From CAYONM01 sp964405325 (lineage in GTDB: Bacteria; Planctomycetota; UBA11346), in the NCBI GenBank assembly GCA_964405325.1, contig CAYONM010000039.1:1-21026 (forward strand): a stretch of 21,026 bases of DNA. The letters run 5' to 3'. The first letter of the stretch is position 1. Each line of letters starts with the position of its first letter. Made by a program: the position numbers and the translations under genes. This document shows, one piece after another, positions 1 through 7,528 of this stretch. The notes beneath the pieces are model-generated. The model was not told the DNA's origin and did no database searches. It was given only the letters and a program-made list of their open reading frames with translations.

Positions 1-96
1 GCCAGTACTGGCAGAGCTGGTACACAATGTGATCAGTAAGTTGCCCTGACGTTTTCATTCCTGTCAACACCATTAGCAAAAAAGAAGGACCCGGCC

Positions 97-1524
97 ATGC
101 ACGCCTGTTCCATCGACGCCACCCGTTCCGATTCCGACCTCACCGCCCTGATTGTGGGCCATGCCTGTCTTGACGTACCGGGCGTGGTCGCCGAACAGGC
201 CGCTCGTCTGGCGGAAAAAAAAGTCAAAGGTCGCCAGCTGATCTGCTGTGAACAGGGCCATTACCTCCTGCTGGCCCTGACAGATGACCCCTGGCTGCGG
301 ACCGGCGGCGAGGATTGGCGCCTGCTGGGCAAAGAACTCCTGGAAGCCCTTCGTGACCAGGGCTGCAGCAGTTGCATCGTGGAGCTGGATGCCGAACCCG
401 AAGCCGCCAGCGCCCTGTGCGAGGGCATGATCCTCGGCGACTACCGCTACACCGCCTGCCGCAGCGGTGAAGCCGCCGTCCGAGCGAATATCCGCATCCA
501 TCTACCCGGCCACGATCAGGCCGTACTCGCCGGCGTCGCCCTGGCCGAGGCGCAGAATCAGGCCCGATCCCTGGGCGATGGTCCGGGCAACCTGGTCCAT
601 CCGGCCAGTGTGGTCGAGCGCGCCCAGGCCTTGTTCCAGGGCAAGCCGGTCAAGGTGAAGGTCATTCAGGGGGTGGATGACCTGCGCGAAGCGGGCTTCC
701 CCGGCCTGGTGCAGGTCGGCAAAAACGGCTCGCAGCCGCCAGCCCTGTTGGAACTGCGCTATCGCCCGGACCAATCCAAGCAGAAACGGCATCTGGCCCT
801 GGTCGGCAAGGGCATCACCTTCGACTCTGGCGGCATCAGCTTGAAGCCCGGCCCGGACATGTGGATGATGAAAGCCGATATGGGTGGCGCCGCCGCGGTG
901 CTGGGAGCCATGCTGCATGTCGCGTACTCGCGTCCCGATTATCCGGTCACCGCTTGGTGCGCCCTGGCCGAAAACATGCCTGGCCAAAACGCACAACGCC
1001 CGGGAGATATCTATCAGGCTCGCAACGGCACCTGGATCCATGTCGACAACACCGATGCCGAAGGCCGCCTGGTGCTAGCCGATGTGCTGACCTACGCCTG
1101 TGAACAGGGCGCCACCCAGATCGTGGATCTGGCCACCCTGACCGGTGCCTGCATCCTTGCCCTGGGCCACAGCATCGCCGCGGTGATGAGCCCGGACGAA
1201 GCCTGGGCACAGCAGATCCGCAGCGCCGGCCAGACAGCCGGCGAGGAACTGTGGCCGCTGCCGCTCTACAGCGAATACCGCCAGCAATTGGAGCATGTGC
1301 ACGCCGATCTCAACAACATCGGTGGCAAACCAGCCGGCACCATCACCGCCGGTATCTTCCTGCAGCAATTCGTCACCGACCAGGTGCAGTGGGCTCATTG
1401 CGACATCGCCGGAACCGCCATGCAGAACCGCGCCAAGCCTTGGCGTTATTATCAGCCAGGCATGATCGGCTTCGGCGTCCGCACCCTGGCCCGACTGGTC
1501 GACCAGCTGGGCGCTGAGCAGTAG
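97..1524 (+). CDS. pepA: Leucyl aminopeptidase (peptidase family M17)
   Basis: Cytosolic metalloaminopeptidase that releases N-terminal residues from peptides during protein turnover. The C-terminal catalytic domain is complete. The M17 signature NTDAEGRL is at residues 318-325. The expected metal ligands and catalytic residues are K238, D243, D261, D320 and E322, with K250 and R324. All are offset by a constant 32 residues from the well-known E. coli PepA positions (K270, D275, D293, D352, E354; K282, R356), so the core has no insertions or deletions. The N-terminal domain is more divergent and shorter than in E. coli, giving 475 residues, which is normal for the family. The ATG is chosen because GAAGGA (84-89) lies 7 bases upstream. 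It appears to be transcribed alone; the next gene starts about 240 bases later, beyond a palindromic repeat. The family call is very secure. A DNA-binding role like that of E. coli PepA cannot be inferred. Confidence 0.96.
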   Translation: MHACSIDATRSDSDLTALIVGHACLDVPGVVAEQAARLAEKKVKGRQLICCEQGHYLLLALTDDPWLRTGGEDWRLLGKELLEALRDQGCSSCIVELDAEPEAASALCEGMILGDYRYTACRSGEAAVRANIRIHLPGHDQAVLAGVALAEAQNQARSLGDGPGNLVHPASVVERAQALFQGKPVKVKVIQGVDDLREAGFPGLVQVGKNGSQPPALLELRYRPDQSKQKRHLALVGKGITFDSGGISLKPGPDMWMMKADMGGAAAVLGAMLHVAYSRPDYPVTAWCALAENMPGQNAQRPGDIYQARNGTWIHVDNTDAEGRLVLADVLTYACEQGATQIVDLATLTGACILALGHSIAAVMSPDEAWAQQIRSAGQTAGEELWPLPLYSEYRQQLEHVHADLNNIGGKPAGTITAGIFLQQFVTDQVQWAHCDIAGTAMQNRAKPWRYYQPGMIGFGVRTLARLVDQLGAEQ

Positions 1525-1596
1525 AAAGCTCCAACATGGACCATCGTCGTACTGCCTGCTTGGCTAACATAGGCCGCTCTCCCATCACAGGGGCAT

Positions 1597-1623
1597 TGCC
1601 CCCTCGCGACGTCCGTCGCACAC
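1597..1623 (-). repeat. 27-nt palindromic repeat, copy 1
   Basis: Read on the minus strand, these 27 bases are identical to 19322-19348 on the plus strand. The repeat contains the hairpin GCGAC-GGAC-GTCGC followed by a G-run. Just beyond the exact match, a second small hairpin forms from GGGGC and GCCCC around AAT. The other copy has AGC as the loop here, so the arms are kept while the loop differs. It lies in the non-coding gap between pepA and the phosphatase-fold gene, about 140 bases before the start codon of the latter. Confidence 0.7.
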
Positions 1624-1762
1624 TCCCTCGGCCGGTCTCGCGCTTGGACGCGCTCGCCTGTACAGCCGTGAAATGGACCCGAGTCCAATCGCTGATGGCC
1701 TCGTCATACCTGATGGGTCACGCTGCAGCCGATGCGAAAGTCGACTCCTCGCAGGAATAGGC

Positions 1763-2854
1763 ATGCCCACTCGCGACACCTACATCCCCCTGGCGCAACC
1801 GCCGATACCCGAGCCGCCTCCCGAGGAGCCGTTCACCTGGGGTGATCACGCGTTGCTGCTGGGCGCCTGGATCCTGCGGCTGTGCACCTGGCTGCTGGTG
1901 ATCATGTGCCTGCTGGCGCCCCTGGGGCGCTGGTCCTGGCTGGGCTGCCTGGGCGTGGAATTGGCGCCATTCCTGATCCTCGGCCTGATTCCGGCGCTGT
2001 ACGTCTACCGTCAGCAAACACCGGCCACAGCGGTCGTCCTGCTGGCCATGTGCTGCGCCGCCTGGCCCTGGCTGCGCTTTCATTATCGCGAACGCGCCGC
2101 CGCTCCCACCGGCGAGGAGACCGCCCTGCGGGTCCTGGTCGCCAATGTCGGTTGGTGGAACGGTACCGATCCCGATGTGCTGGCCCGGACCATCGTCGCG
2201 GAGTACGCCGATATCCTGGTCCTACCAGAAGTGCCACCCGCGGTGGTCAGTCGCCTGCGCAAACACGGCAAATGGAGCGTGTGGCATACCACGCAGGTCC
2301 GAGAAGGCCCATACAGCCTGGCCATCGCCACCCATGCCAGGCGCGGTGGCGAGCCGAAAACCATCCTGGTGCCCGGCCCCGAACGCAGCCACGGCAGCGG
2401 CTCGCACAGACAGAATTTCCAGGGCGTCAATCCCATCATCCGTCTGCCGATCCGCCTGGCCGATCGCACCGTGCAGCTGTTTGCCGTGCACCCACCGCCA
2501 CCAACGCAACCGCGTCTGTTCCGCCATCGACGGACGGTCTTCACCCAGCTGCTGGAGCACATCGACGCGAGCAGCGATCCGATCATCGTCGCCGGCGACT
2601 TCAATGCCACCGCCGCCGCTGCCGTCATGACCGACCTGCAGCACCGCGGCCTGCGCCTGTCACCCGGCCCCCGCGCCGCCACCTGGGGCCCGAGCGAACT
2701 CGGCCTGCCGCTGCTGGCCATCGATCATATCTGGGCTCGTGGTTTTCATATGACTTCCGGCACCACCGTACCACTACCCGGTTCCGACCACCGGGGCTGG
2801 CTGGTCTCCCTGGCCTATCCCGAAACCGAATGGACGAAAAACAAGGATCGCTAA
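1763..2854 (+). CDS. Membrane-anchored endonuclease/exonuclease/phosphatase (EEP) family protein
   Basis: Predicted inner-membrane protein of 363 residues. It has a short proline-rich N-terminus, three hydrophobic segments (about 30-52, 57-81 and 88-106), then an EEP domain (about 122-352). The metal-dependent hydrolase signature is visible: N128 in VANVG, E156 in LPEV, H243 in AVHP, D279 and N281 in GDFN, D321-H322 and the terminal SDH at 341-343. The family includes DNases, sphingomyelinases and inositol-phosphate phosphatases; the membrane-anchored bacterial branch (YafD/VanJ-like) has few defined substrates, so none is assigned. The reading frame is open back to an ATG at 1673. I prefer 1763 because AGGA (1753-1756) lies 6 bases ahead and the extra 30 codons show no domain character. 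The nitroreductase gene follows after 3 bases, so the two are probably cotranscribed. Confidence 0.85.
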   Translation: MPTRDTYIPLAQPPIPEPPPEEPFTWGDHALLLGAWILRLCTWLLVIMCLLAPLGRWSWLGCLGVELAPFLILGLIPALYVYRQQTPATAVVLLAMCCAAWPWLRFHYRERAAAPTGEETALRVLVANVGWWNGTDPDVLARTIVAEYADILVLPEVPPAVVSRLRKHGKWSVWHTTQVREGPYSLAIATHARRGGEPKTILVPGPERSHGSGSHRQNFQGVNPIIRLPIRLADRTVQLFAVHPPPPTQPRLFRHRRTVFTQLLEHIDASSDPIIVAGDFNATAAAAVMTDLQHRGLRLSPGPRAATWGPSELGLPLLAIDHIWARGFHMTSGTTVPLPGSDHRGWLVSLAYPETEWTKNKDR

Positions 2855-2857
2855 GCC

Positions 2858-3412
2858 ATGTCCTTCTCTGAACTGGTCGGCAAGCGCTACAGCTGCCGAC
2901 AATTCCAACCGACTCCCGTCAGCCGGGAACAGATCACCGAACTGGTGGACCTGGCGCATCGCGCGCCATCGGCCTGCAACCTGCAACCCTGGCATATTCT
3001 CGCCTTCGACGATCCCGCTTGGCGAGAACGGATCTGCGATTGCTATCGCCGTAACTGGCTGCGCAGCGCGCCGGTGCTGCTGGTCATCTGCGGCGACCGC
3101 AGCATCAGCTGGAAACGAAAGGCCGATGATCGGGACAGCTGCGATCTCGACCTGGGCATCCTGGTCGACCACCTGACCCTGGCCGCCGCCGATCGCGGTC
3201 TGGGCAGCTGCTGGATCGGCGCTTTCGATGTCGAAAAACTGTCCGGCCTCTTGTCGTTACCAGACCGTATCGAAGCCGCGATCATCCTACCCATCGGCCA
3301 CCCAGCCGACCAACCCGGCAGCATGCACCAGCAACGGAGACCGGTCGATCAACTCCTGCAATGGAACACCGATCAGGTCGACGCCCTTGGTGTCGACCCG
3401 CTGGATGACTGA
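2858..3412 (+). CDS. Nitroreductase family FMN oxidoreductase
   Basis: Small flavoprotein of 184 residues, probably a cytosolic homodimer using FMN and NAD(P)H. The N-terminal phosphate-binding pattern R10-x-S12-x-R14 (KRYSCRQF) is characteristic, as are PSACNLQPW (37-45) and the C-terminal half with ADRGLGSCWIG (111-121) and PIGHPADQPG (145-154). The length fits the short nitroreductase subgroup common in anaerobes. Physiological substrates of these enzymes are rarely known; quinones, nitroaromatics and flavins are possible. AAGGA (2843-2847) precedes the ATG by 10 bases. The gene follows the EEP gene by 3 bases and precedes hemC by 70 bases, with no obvious terminator in between. Confidence 0.9.
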   Translation: MSFSELVGKRYSCRQFQPTPVSREQITELVDLAHRAPSACNLQPWHILAFDDPAWRERICDCYRRNWLRSAPVLLVICGDRSISWKRKADDRDSCDLDLGILVDHLTLAAADRGLGSCWIGAFDVEKLSGLLSLPDRIEAAIILPIGHPADQPGSMHQQRRPVDQLLQWNTDQVDALGVDPLDD

Positions 3413-3482
3413 CACCTCCTGACCTGGCCAAACCGAAAACGCCCGGCTTGCCTGCCTTCCCGTCCGAACCAGCCTGCTGCCT

Positions 3483-4352
3483 ATGACCATCATCCGCATC
3501 GCCACCCGCGCCAGCGCCCTGGCACAATGGCAGGCACGCCACGCCGCGCGTCTGCTACGGCAACAGGCTCCCGGCCTGCGCTGCAAGCTCGTTCCCATTG
3601 CCGCCAGCGGTGACAAGGATTTGGCCACCCCCCTCTATGCCATGCCAGCGATTGGCGTGTTCTGCAAAGAGGTCCATCAGGCAGTCCTGGCCGGTCAGGC
3701 CGATATCGGCGTACACAGCTGCAAGGACCTGCCCACACAGAGCCCGACCGGCATCAGTCTGGCTGCCATCTTGCCGCGCCATGATCCCCGCGATGCGCTG
3801 ATCGGCTATGCACGCATCCATGATCTCCCGCATGGAGCCACCATCGGCTCCTCCAGCCTACGCCGCCGGCACCAATTGCAGTACCATCGCGGCGATCTGC
3901 AGCTGGTGGACCTCCGCGGTAATGTCGAGAGCCGCCTGCGCAAATTGCGCGAGGGCCAGGCCGATGCCACCCTGCTGGCCTGCGCCGGTCTGCAACGCAT
4001 GGGCCTACGACAACGCGCCGGAGCGCATGCGATTCCGCCACGCGACATGGTCCCCGCGCCCGCTCAAGGGGCCATCGCCATCGATTGCCGCAGCGATGCG
4101 CACGGCCTGCGCCGCCTGCTCTCGCGCATCGACCATACCACCACCCGCTTGGCCGTAGGCATCGAACGCGATGCCCTGGCGCTGCTGCAGGGCGGCTGCT
4201 CGCTGCCCTTTGGCTGTCTGGCTCACCGTCAGGGCTGTCGCTGGCAGGTGCAGGCCTACCTGTTCCACGATGACGAGCATCGGCATTGGTCCGGCAGCGG
4301 CAGTGCTGCCGATCTGCCACGACGCCTAGTGGATCATTTGTTGGCTCGATGA
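3483..4352 (+). CDS. hemC: Hydroxymethylbilane synthase (porphobilinogen deaminase)
   Basis: Cytosolic enzyme that polymerises four porphobilinogen molecules into hydroxymethylbilane for haem, sirohaem or corrinoid synthesis. The N-terminal RIATRASALAQWQA closely matches the family. The catalytic aspartate is D82 in VHSCKDLPT (usually VHSMKDVP). The arginine clusters SSLRRR and RGNVESRLRKL are present. The cysteine that carries the dipyrromethane cofactor is C239 in LQGGCSLPFG. The protein has 289 residues, slightly shorter than E. coli HemC, with a compact C-terminal domain. The loop before the catalytic Asp reads PLYAMPAIGVFCKEV instead of the usual glycine-rich hinge. There is no clear Shine-Dalgarno sequence before the ATG, so the start is less certain than the function. 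No other haem genes are in the window. The stop overlaps the start of the AraC regulator gene. Confidence 0.94.
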   Translation: MTIIRIATRASALAQWQARHAARLLRQQAPGLRCKLVPIAASGDKDLATPLYAMPAIGVFCKEVHQAVLAGQADIGVHSCKDLPTQSPTGISLAAILPRHDPRDALIGYARIHDLPHGATIGSSSLRRRHQLQYHRGDLQLVDLRGNVESRLRKLREGQADATLLACAGLQRMGLRQRAGAHAIPPRDMVPAPAQGAIAIDCRSDAHGLRRLLSRIDHTTTRLAVGIERDALALLQGGCSLPFGCLAHRQGCRWQVQAYLFHDDEHRHWSGSGSAADLPRRLVDHLLAR

Positions 4353-5143
4353 GCTTCCAACACGACCACATCGAACGCATCAGCGCCGTCTTCCTGTATC
4401 AGGCGCCGGCCCATCGACGGATCGAGCCAAGTCACATTGGCCCCAATACCGAATTGGTGGAGCTGGTACTGCGCGGCCGGGTGCATTTCCACCTGGATGG
4501 CCACAATCGGACCCTCGGATGCGGCGCCTTGTTCTGGCATCTGCCGGGTGAAGACAGCATCCATTTGGCCGACCCCGAAGATCCCTATGCCTGCCTGGCG
4601 GTGCGCTTCATCACCCGCAATCAGGTGGGACGTCAGCTGCCACGCTGCAACCTGCTGAGCGACGAAACCGAGGTCGCCCGCACTGCCGATGAGATTCTGC
4701 GGCAGTACCATCGCAGCGCTTACGACCAGCCGCTGTTCTGCGCCCAGGTCTACACCCGTCTGCAATGGCTGGCCCATCAGAGCAGCCTGGCCGCGCCGGA
4801 TCCCTTTCTGCCACCAGCCCTGCGTACCGTGACCGCTCACCTGGACCACTTTTTTGCCCACGAACAGCATGTCGAACAACTGGCTCGACGCGCCGGCTAT
4901 TCACCGGCGCACTTGCACGAGCTGTTCCAGAAACACCTTCACACCACTCCGCATCGCTACCTCCTGGCCCGTCGGATCCGCGCGGCCCGACACTTGCTGG
5001 CCACCAGCGAGCTGGCCATTCGCGCCGTGGCCCAAGCTTGCGGCTTTTCCGATCCCGTCAGTTTCTCCCGCCGCTTCCGCCGGGAAGTGGGCGTTTCACC
5101 CAGCACCTACCGCCGGCAACACGCGCTGCGCTTCCTGGTCTGA
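4349..5143 (+). CDS. AraC-family transcriptional regulator with cupin-like N-terminal domain
   Basis: Transcription factor of 264 residues. An N-terminal cupin-like sensory domain (about 35-95, with ELVLRGRVHFHLDG) precedes a C-terminal double helix-turn-helix AraC domain (about 160-258). The second HTH carries the classic IRAVAQACGFSDPVSFSRRF pattern, followed by GVSPSTYRR. The start at 4349 is chosen because its ATG overlaps the hemC stop as ATGA, a typical translational-coupling arrangement; the frame stays open to an earlier in-frame start at 4286, inside hemC. The ligand is unknown. In this family a cupin domain commonly senses small sugars or similar metabolites. Co-translation with a housekeeping haem gene is unusual and may only reflect genome compaction. 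Confidence 0.92.
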   Translation: MSFQHDHIERISAVFLYQAPAHRRIEPSHIGPNTELVELVLRGRVHFHLDGHNRTLGCGALFWHLPGEDSIHLADPEDPYACLAVRFITRNQVGRQLPRCNLLSDETEVARTADEILRQYHRSAYDQPLFCAQVYTRLQWLAHQSSLAAPDPFLPPALRTVTAHLDHFFAHEQHVEQLARRAGYSPAHLHELFQKHLHTTPHRYLLARRIRAARHLLATSELAIRAVAQACGFSDPVSFSRRFRREVGVSPSTYRRQHALRFLV

Positions 5144-5235
5144 CGCATGCCTTTGACACACCCGTTCCCGCCAAGCCGGCTGTGGCACTGAGCCAAGCCC
5201 CGACCCCAGGTAGGGTTTCCGGTTGGAGATCGCCC

Positions 5236-6081
5236 GTGCGCCTGTCCGTGCTGCTCGCCCTCATCGTCCTGTCCCCCTTGTCGGCCGCCGATCACCTGGC
5301 CAAGGCCCGCGTCCAGAGCCGAGATTATCAGGTCCGACTGCAGACACTGATCACCAGTACCACCGACGAAGACATCAACCAGGCCATCATCGCCATCCGC
5401 GAGCTGGTGGATCTCCAAGATCCACAGGTGGTGCCCACCTTGCTGGCACGTGCCGATCATCTGGCCAACCCACCTCGCGTCGCCGCCACCGCCATGCGCG
5501 CCCTCGCGCGCATGGACGTCCAGACGGCCATACCGGTGCTGGCCGGCCTGACTCGGCATGACAATCCCACCCTGCGTCATGCCGCCACCAGTGGCCTGAT
5601 CGATCTCGGTCAGCTGAGCAACGAAGATCTGCTGGTGATGATGGACGATCCAGAGCCGGCTATCCGCGGTACTGCCGCCGTGATCCTGGGCAAGCCACCG
5701 CTGACCGCCGAAACCAGCGCTCGCCTGCAGCAGGCCATGCTCCGCGATAACGACAGCCACGTACGCCGCATGGCTGCTTTTGCCTTGGCCCATCACGGCG
5801 GTCCCGACCAGGCCAAAGCCCTCACCGACGCCCTCACTGACGCCAGCCTGCCGGTACGCCGCCTGGCTGCCGCCGGCCTGGGGCGTCTGAAGCACCAAGC
5901 GGCCCTACCGGAACTGCTGATGGCCATGGAATCCGGCCTGGCCGTGGACGACATGCACGCCGCCGTGGTCGCCATCAGCGGCCAGGATTTCGGCTACCAG
6001 CCGGGTGACGGTACCGTGAAACGCCACACCGCCGTCGAACGGGCCTTTCACTGGTACTCAACCCAGCTCACGCAGCGCTAG
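5236..6081 (+). CDS. Exported HEAT-repeat protein
   Basis: Predicted secreted or periplasmic helical-repeat scaffold of 281 residues. The start is a GTG with GGAG (5225-5228) 7 bases upstream. It gives a clean signal peptide, RLSVLLALIVLSPLSAADH, with probable cleavage near residue 18. Without this start the frame would run back into the AraC gene. Residues about 45-235 contain successive HEAT/PBS-lyase-like helix pairs, for example VRRMAAFALAHHG and VRRLAAAGLGRLK. The C-terminus (GQDFGY at 249-254, then a W near the end) resembles the tail of exported HEAT proteins that I associate with Planctomycetota-type genomes. Such proteins usually mediate protein-protein contacts; no enzymatic motif is seen. 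The gap from the AraC stop is 92 bases. A TTGACA lies at 5153-5158, but no good -10 follows it. Confidence 0.85.
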   Translation: MRLSVLLALIVLSPLSAADHLAKARVQSRDYQVRLQTLITSTTDEDINQAIIAIRELVDLQDPQVVPTLLARADHLANPPRVAATAMRALARMDVQTAIPVLAGLTRHDNPTLRHAATSGLIDLGQLSNEDLLVMMDDPEPAIRGTAAVILGKPPLTAETSARLQQAMLRDNDSHVRRMAAFALAHHGGPDQAKALTDALTDASLPVRRLAAAGLGRLKHQAALPELLMAMESGLAVDDMHAAVVAISGQDFGYQPGDGTVKRHTAVERAFHWYSTQLTQR

Positions 6082-6095
6082 AAGAAAAAACAAAT

Positions 6096-6147
6096 ACCGA
6101 GCGTCGATCGATACGATCGAGCCCTTGGGCTCCGGACGGCGCTCGGT
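6096..6147. repeat. Structured hairpin repeat, copy A (related to 19582-19633)
   Basis: This 52-base module has 11-nt arms, ACCGAGCGTCG and CGGCGCTCGGT, that pair with one T-G wobble. The 30-base interior contains a second hairpin, GAGCCC/GGGCTC. A module of exactly the same length occurs at 19582-19633 with about 8 differences; those in the stem keep it paired. An A-rich run precedes it and TTTG follows it, so it could terminate transcription of the HEAT gene, and on the minus strand it is followed by a T-rich stretch. It could also be a REP-like dispersed repeat or a small RNA element. Confidence 0.65.
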
Positions 6148-6173
6148 TTGTCATCTGCGGGGTGCCGTCTTGA

Positions 6174-6334
6174 GGGCACCTCTCAAAACTCAGGCACTTC
6201 GCCAGACTTGCACTTTCGGGCCCTGCCTGCGTTGCTGGAACCTCGAAATAGCCCTGCTCTTCCTTCGGCCCCAGCGCCTTGGCAGGACCAAAAATCGCCT
6301 GCGCCTGGCTCGACCTGAGTTTATAGAGGTGCCC
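6174..6334 (+). mobile_element. MITE-like non-autonomous element, copy A
   Basis: A 161-bp element bounded by GGGCACC and GGTGCCC. The terminal inverted repeats are about 21 bp and match at 19 positions (the outer ten bases GGGCACCTCT, then AAACTCAGG after two mismatches). It is flanked on both sides by TTGA (6170-6173 and 6335-6338), which looks like a 4-bp target-site duplication. A second copy of exactly the same length lies inverted at 12907-13067, with about five mismatches by eye. It contains no transposase gene. Such elements are normally moved in trans by a related insertion sequence elsewhere in the genome; the ends and 4-bp duplication are compatible with an IS5-like element, but this is a guess. 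Confidence 0.8.
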
Positions 6335-6369
6335 TTGAGTCGACGATCGACAGCATTCGGCATTCCCCA

Positions 6370-6389
6370 CGCTGCTGGCGCCAGCAGCG
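6370..6389. promoter_or_regulatory. Perfect 20-bp palindrome, candidate TetR operator
   Basis: CGCTGCTGGC is followed directly by its exact reverse complement. It lies about 100 bases upstream of the TetR start. TetR-family regulators usually bind palindromes of this size beside their own gene, so this is the best local operator candidate. With such a short centre it could alternatively be a cruciform or repeat remnant. Confidence 0.4.
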
Positions 6390-6490
6390 ACGGGCACCCC
6401 GACCAAATCGGAAAAGCAGCCATTTGCCGGGCATCGTGACACACCATCAGCCCTCCTTGAGCCCTCCGAGTCTGGACCATACTGCCGGGC

Positions 6491-7060
6491 ATGCCCAGAC
6501 CGCCGAAGGCCCGCGAGCCACTCAAACAAGCCGCCCTGCATTTGTTCGTTGAAAAAGGCATCCACGCGACGGGGATACGCGAGATCGCCCGACAAGCCGG
6601 GTGCTCGGAAGCGGCGCTCTATCGGCATTGGCCCAACAAGGAGGCCCTGGTTCAACAATTGTTCATCGAACACCTGGAACATGTGGCCAGCGTGATGCAT
6701 GGCGCGTTGCTGAACGAGGGCGAGTTATCGCTGCGCATCCGCACCTGCTGCCAGGACATGTTCCGGCTCTACGATGAACAACCCCTGGTCTTCCGCTACG
6801 TTCTGCTGGTGCAGCACGAATTGGCACGCTTCCTGCCCGAGGACCTGGACATGCCCCAGGACATCTTGACCCAATGCTTTCAGCAGGCCAAGCAGGCCAA
6901 ACAGATGAATGGCGATCCAGTCCTGCTGTCGGCTGCTGCCATCGGCATATTCCTGCAGGTGGCCTCCTACGTGATCTACGGCCGCCTGCCTGGTCCCCTG
7001 GTCAGCCACGTGGACAGTGTCTGCGACTGCACCCTCCGCATGCTGGATCTGCCAGCGTGA
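6491..7060 (+). CDS. TetR/AcrR-family transcriptional regulator
   Basis: Repressor-type regulator of 189 residues. The N-terminal HTH (about 10-55) reads ALHLFVEKGIHATGIREIAR, then GCSEAALYRHWPNKEAL, which is the canonical TetR pattern. The remaining all-helical region is the variable ligand-binding and dimerisation domain and does not reveal the ligand. No Shine-Dalgarno sequence precedes the ATG. A TTGAGC/CATACT pair (6457-6462 and 6478-6483, a short 15-base spacer) would place transcription start almost at the ATG, so the transcript may be leaderless; this is speculative. Its stop overlaps the GTG start of the MazG-like gene, so the two are probably one operon. Confidence 0.9.
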   Translation: MPRPPKAREPLKQAALHLFVEKGIHATGIREIARQAGCSEAALYRHWPNKEALVQQLFIEHLEHVASVMHGALLNEGELSLRIRTCCQDMFRLYDEQPLVFRYVLLVQHELARFLPEDLDMPQDILTQCFQQAKQAKQMNGDPVLLSAAAIGIFLQVASYVIYGRLPGPLVSHVDSVCDCTLRMLDLPA

Positions 7061-7410
7061 GCGTATTTTCTCGACATCATGACCTAGAAGACCTGCGGCG
7101 AATGGCCGAGAAATTCGCCCAAGAACGCGACTGGGAACAATTCCATTCGGTCCGCAATCTGCTGCTGGCCCTGATTAGCGAAGTTGGCGAATTGGCCGAA
7201 GTCGTACGCTGGGCCGGCGATACCGATCCCCCCCTGGACAACAGCAATCACCAGGACTGGACCGACGAAATCGGCGACGTCTTCATTTTACTGGTCCGCT
7301 TGGCCGACCGCTCCGGCGTCGACCTGACCGCCGCGTTTGAACAAAAGCTGAAAAAAGCCGGGCTGAAATATCCGGCTGAAGAATTTCGCGGCTGCAGTCG
7401 CAAAGCGTAG
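7057..7410 (+). CDS. MazG-like nucleotide pyrophosphohydrolase (dCTPase/RS21-C6 type)
   Basis: Small all-alpha NTP pyrophosphatase of 117 residues that would hydrolyse (d)NTPs to the monophosphate and pyrophosphate, cleaning the nucleotide pool. The metal-binding MazG motif is complete: E42-V-G-E45, then E71-I-G-D74. The C-terminal LKYPAEEFRG (103-112) matches the KYP-containing tail of the dCTP pyrophosphatase-like branch. The start is a GTG overlapping the TetR stop as GTGA, which gives the expected family length; the frame also runs upstream within the TetR gene, but that part is a shadow. Coupling to a TetR regulator suggests stress- or ligand-controlled expression, but this is inference. 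Confidence 0.88.
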   Translation: MSVFSRHHDLEDLRRMAEKFAQERDWEQFHSVRNLLLALISEVGELAEVVRWAGDTDPPLDNSNHQDWTDEIGDVFILLVRLADRSGVDLTAAFEQKLKKAGLKYPAEEFRGCSRKA

Positions 7411-7499
7411 CAACGGGTAGCCGCGGCGCTCGCTTGGATTGTTACCGAAACAGACACACACCCAGATATCCAACCGCGTCACCAACCTGCGCTTGCCAT

Positions 7500-7528
7500 C
7501 GCCGGCACGAGACCGGCGGCTGGCCGCC
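7500..7528. terminator. Candidate bidirectional hairpins between convergent genes
   Basis: Two GC-rich hairpins overlap here: CGCCGG/CCGGCG with a 7-base loop (7500-7518), and GGCGG/CCGCC around CTGG (7515-7528). They lie just beyond the stop of the minus-strand LOG gene and downstream of the convergent MazG-like gene. There is no T-run, so intrinsic termination is uncertain. Confidence 0.35.

Larger units (their letters stand above)
6082..6490. other. Repeat-rich intergenic region
   Basis: This 409-base gap between the HEAT gene and the TetR gene contains no convincing gene. From left to right it holds an A-rich tract, a structured hairpin repeat (6096-6147), a 161-bp MITE-like element (6174-6334), a perfect 20-bp palindrome (6370-6389) and two copies of TGCCGGGCAT (6425-6434 and 6483-6492), the second running into the TetR start codon. 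Confidence 0.7.

Noticed and set aside
1..39. Frame 1 from the window edge ends at a TAA (37-39), possibly the tail of an upstream gene
   Set aside because: Twelve codons carry no recognisable signal, and the sequence begins with a palindrome GCCAGTACTGGC, which could equally be non-coding.
1673..1762. Upstream extension of the EEP-family protein
   Set aside because: It has no domain or signal-peptide character, while the ATG at 1763 has a good Shine-Dalgarno sequence.
5153..5158. TTGACA -35 consensus before the HEAT gene
   Set aside because: No acceptable -10 box is found 16-18 bases downstream.
4765..5235. Long upstream extension of the HEAT-repeat frame
   Set aside because: It overlaps the AraC coding region in another frame; the GTG at 5236 has a Shine-Dalgarno and gives a proper signal peptide.
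6190..6700. Minus-strand open frames over the MITE and the TetR gene
   Set aside because: They are shadows of the TetR gene and the inverted-repeat element, with no transposase motifs.
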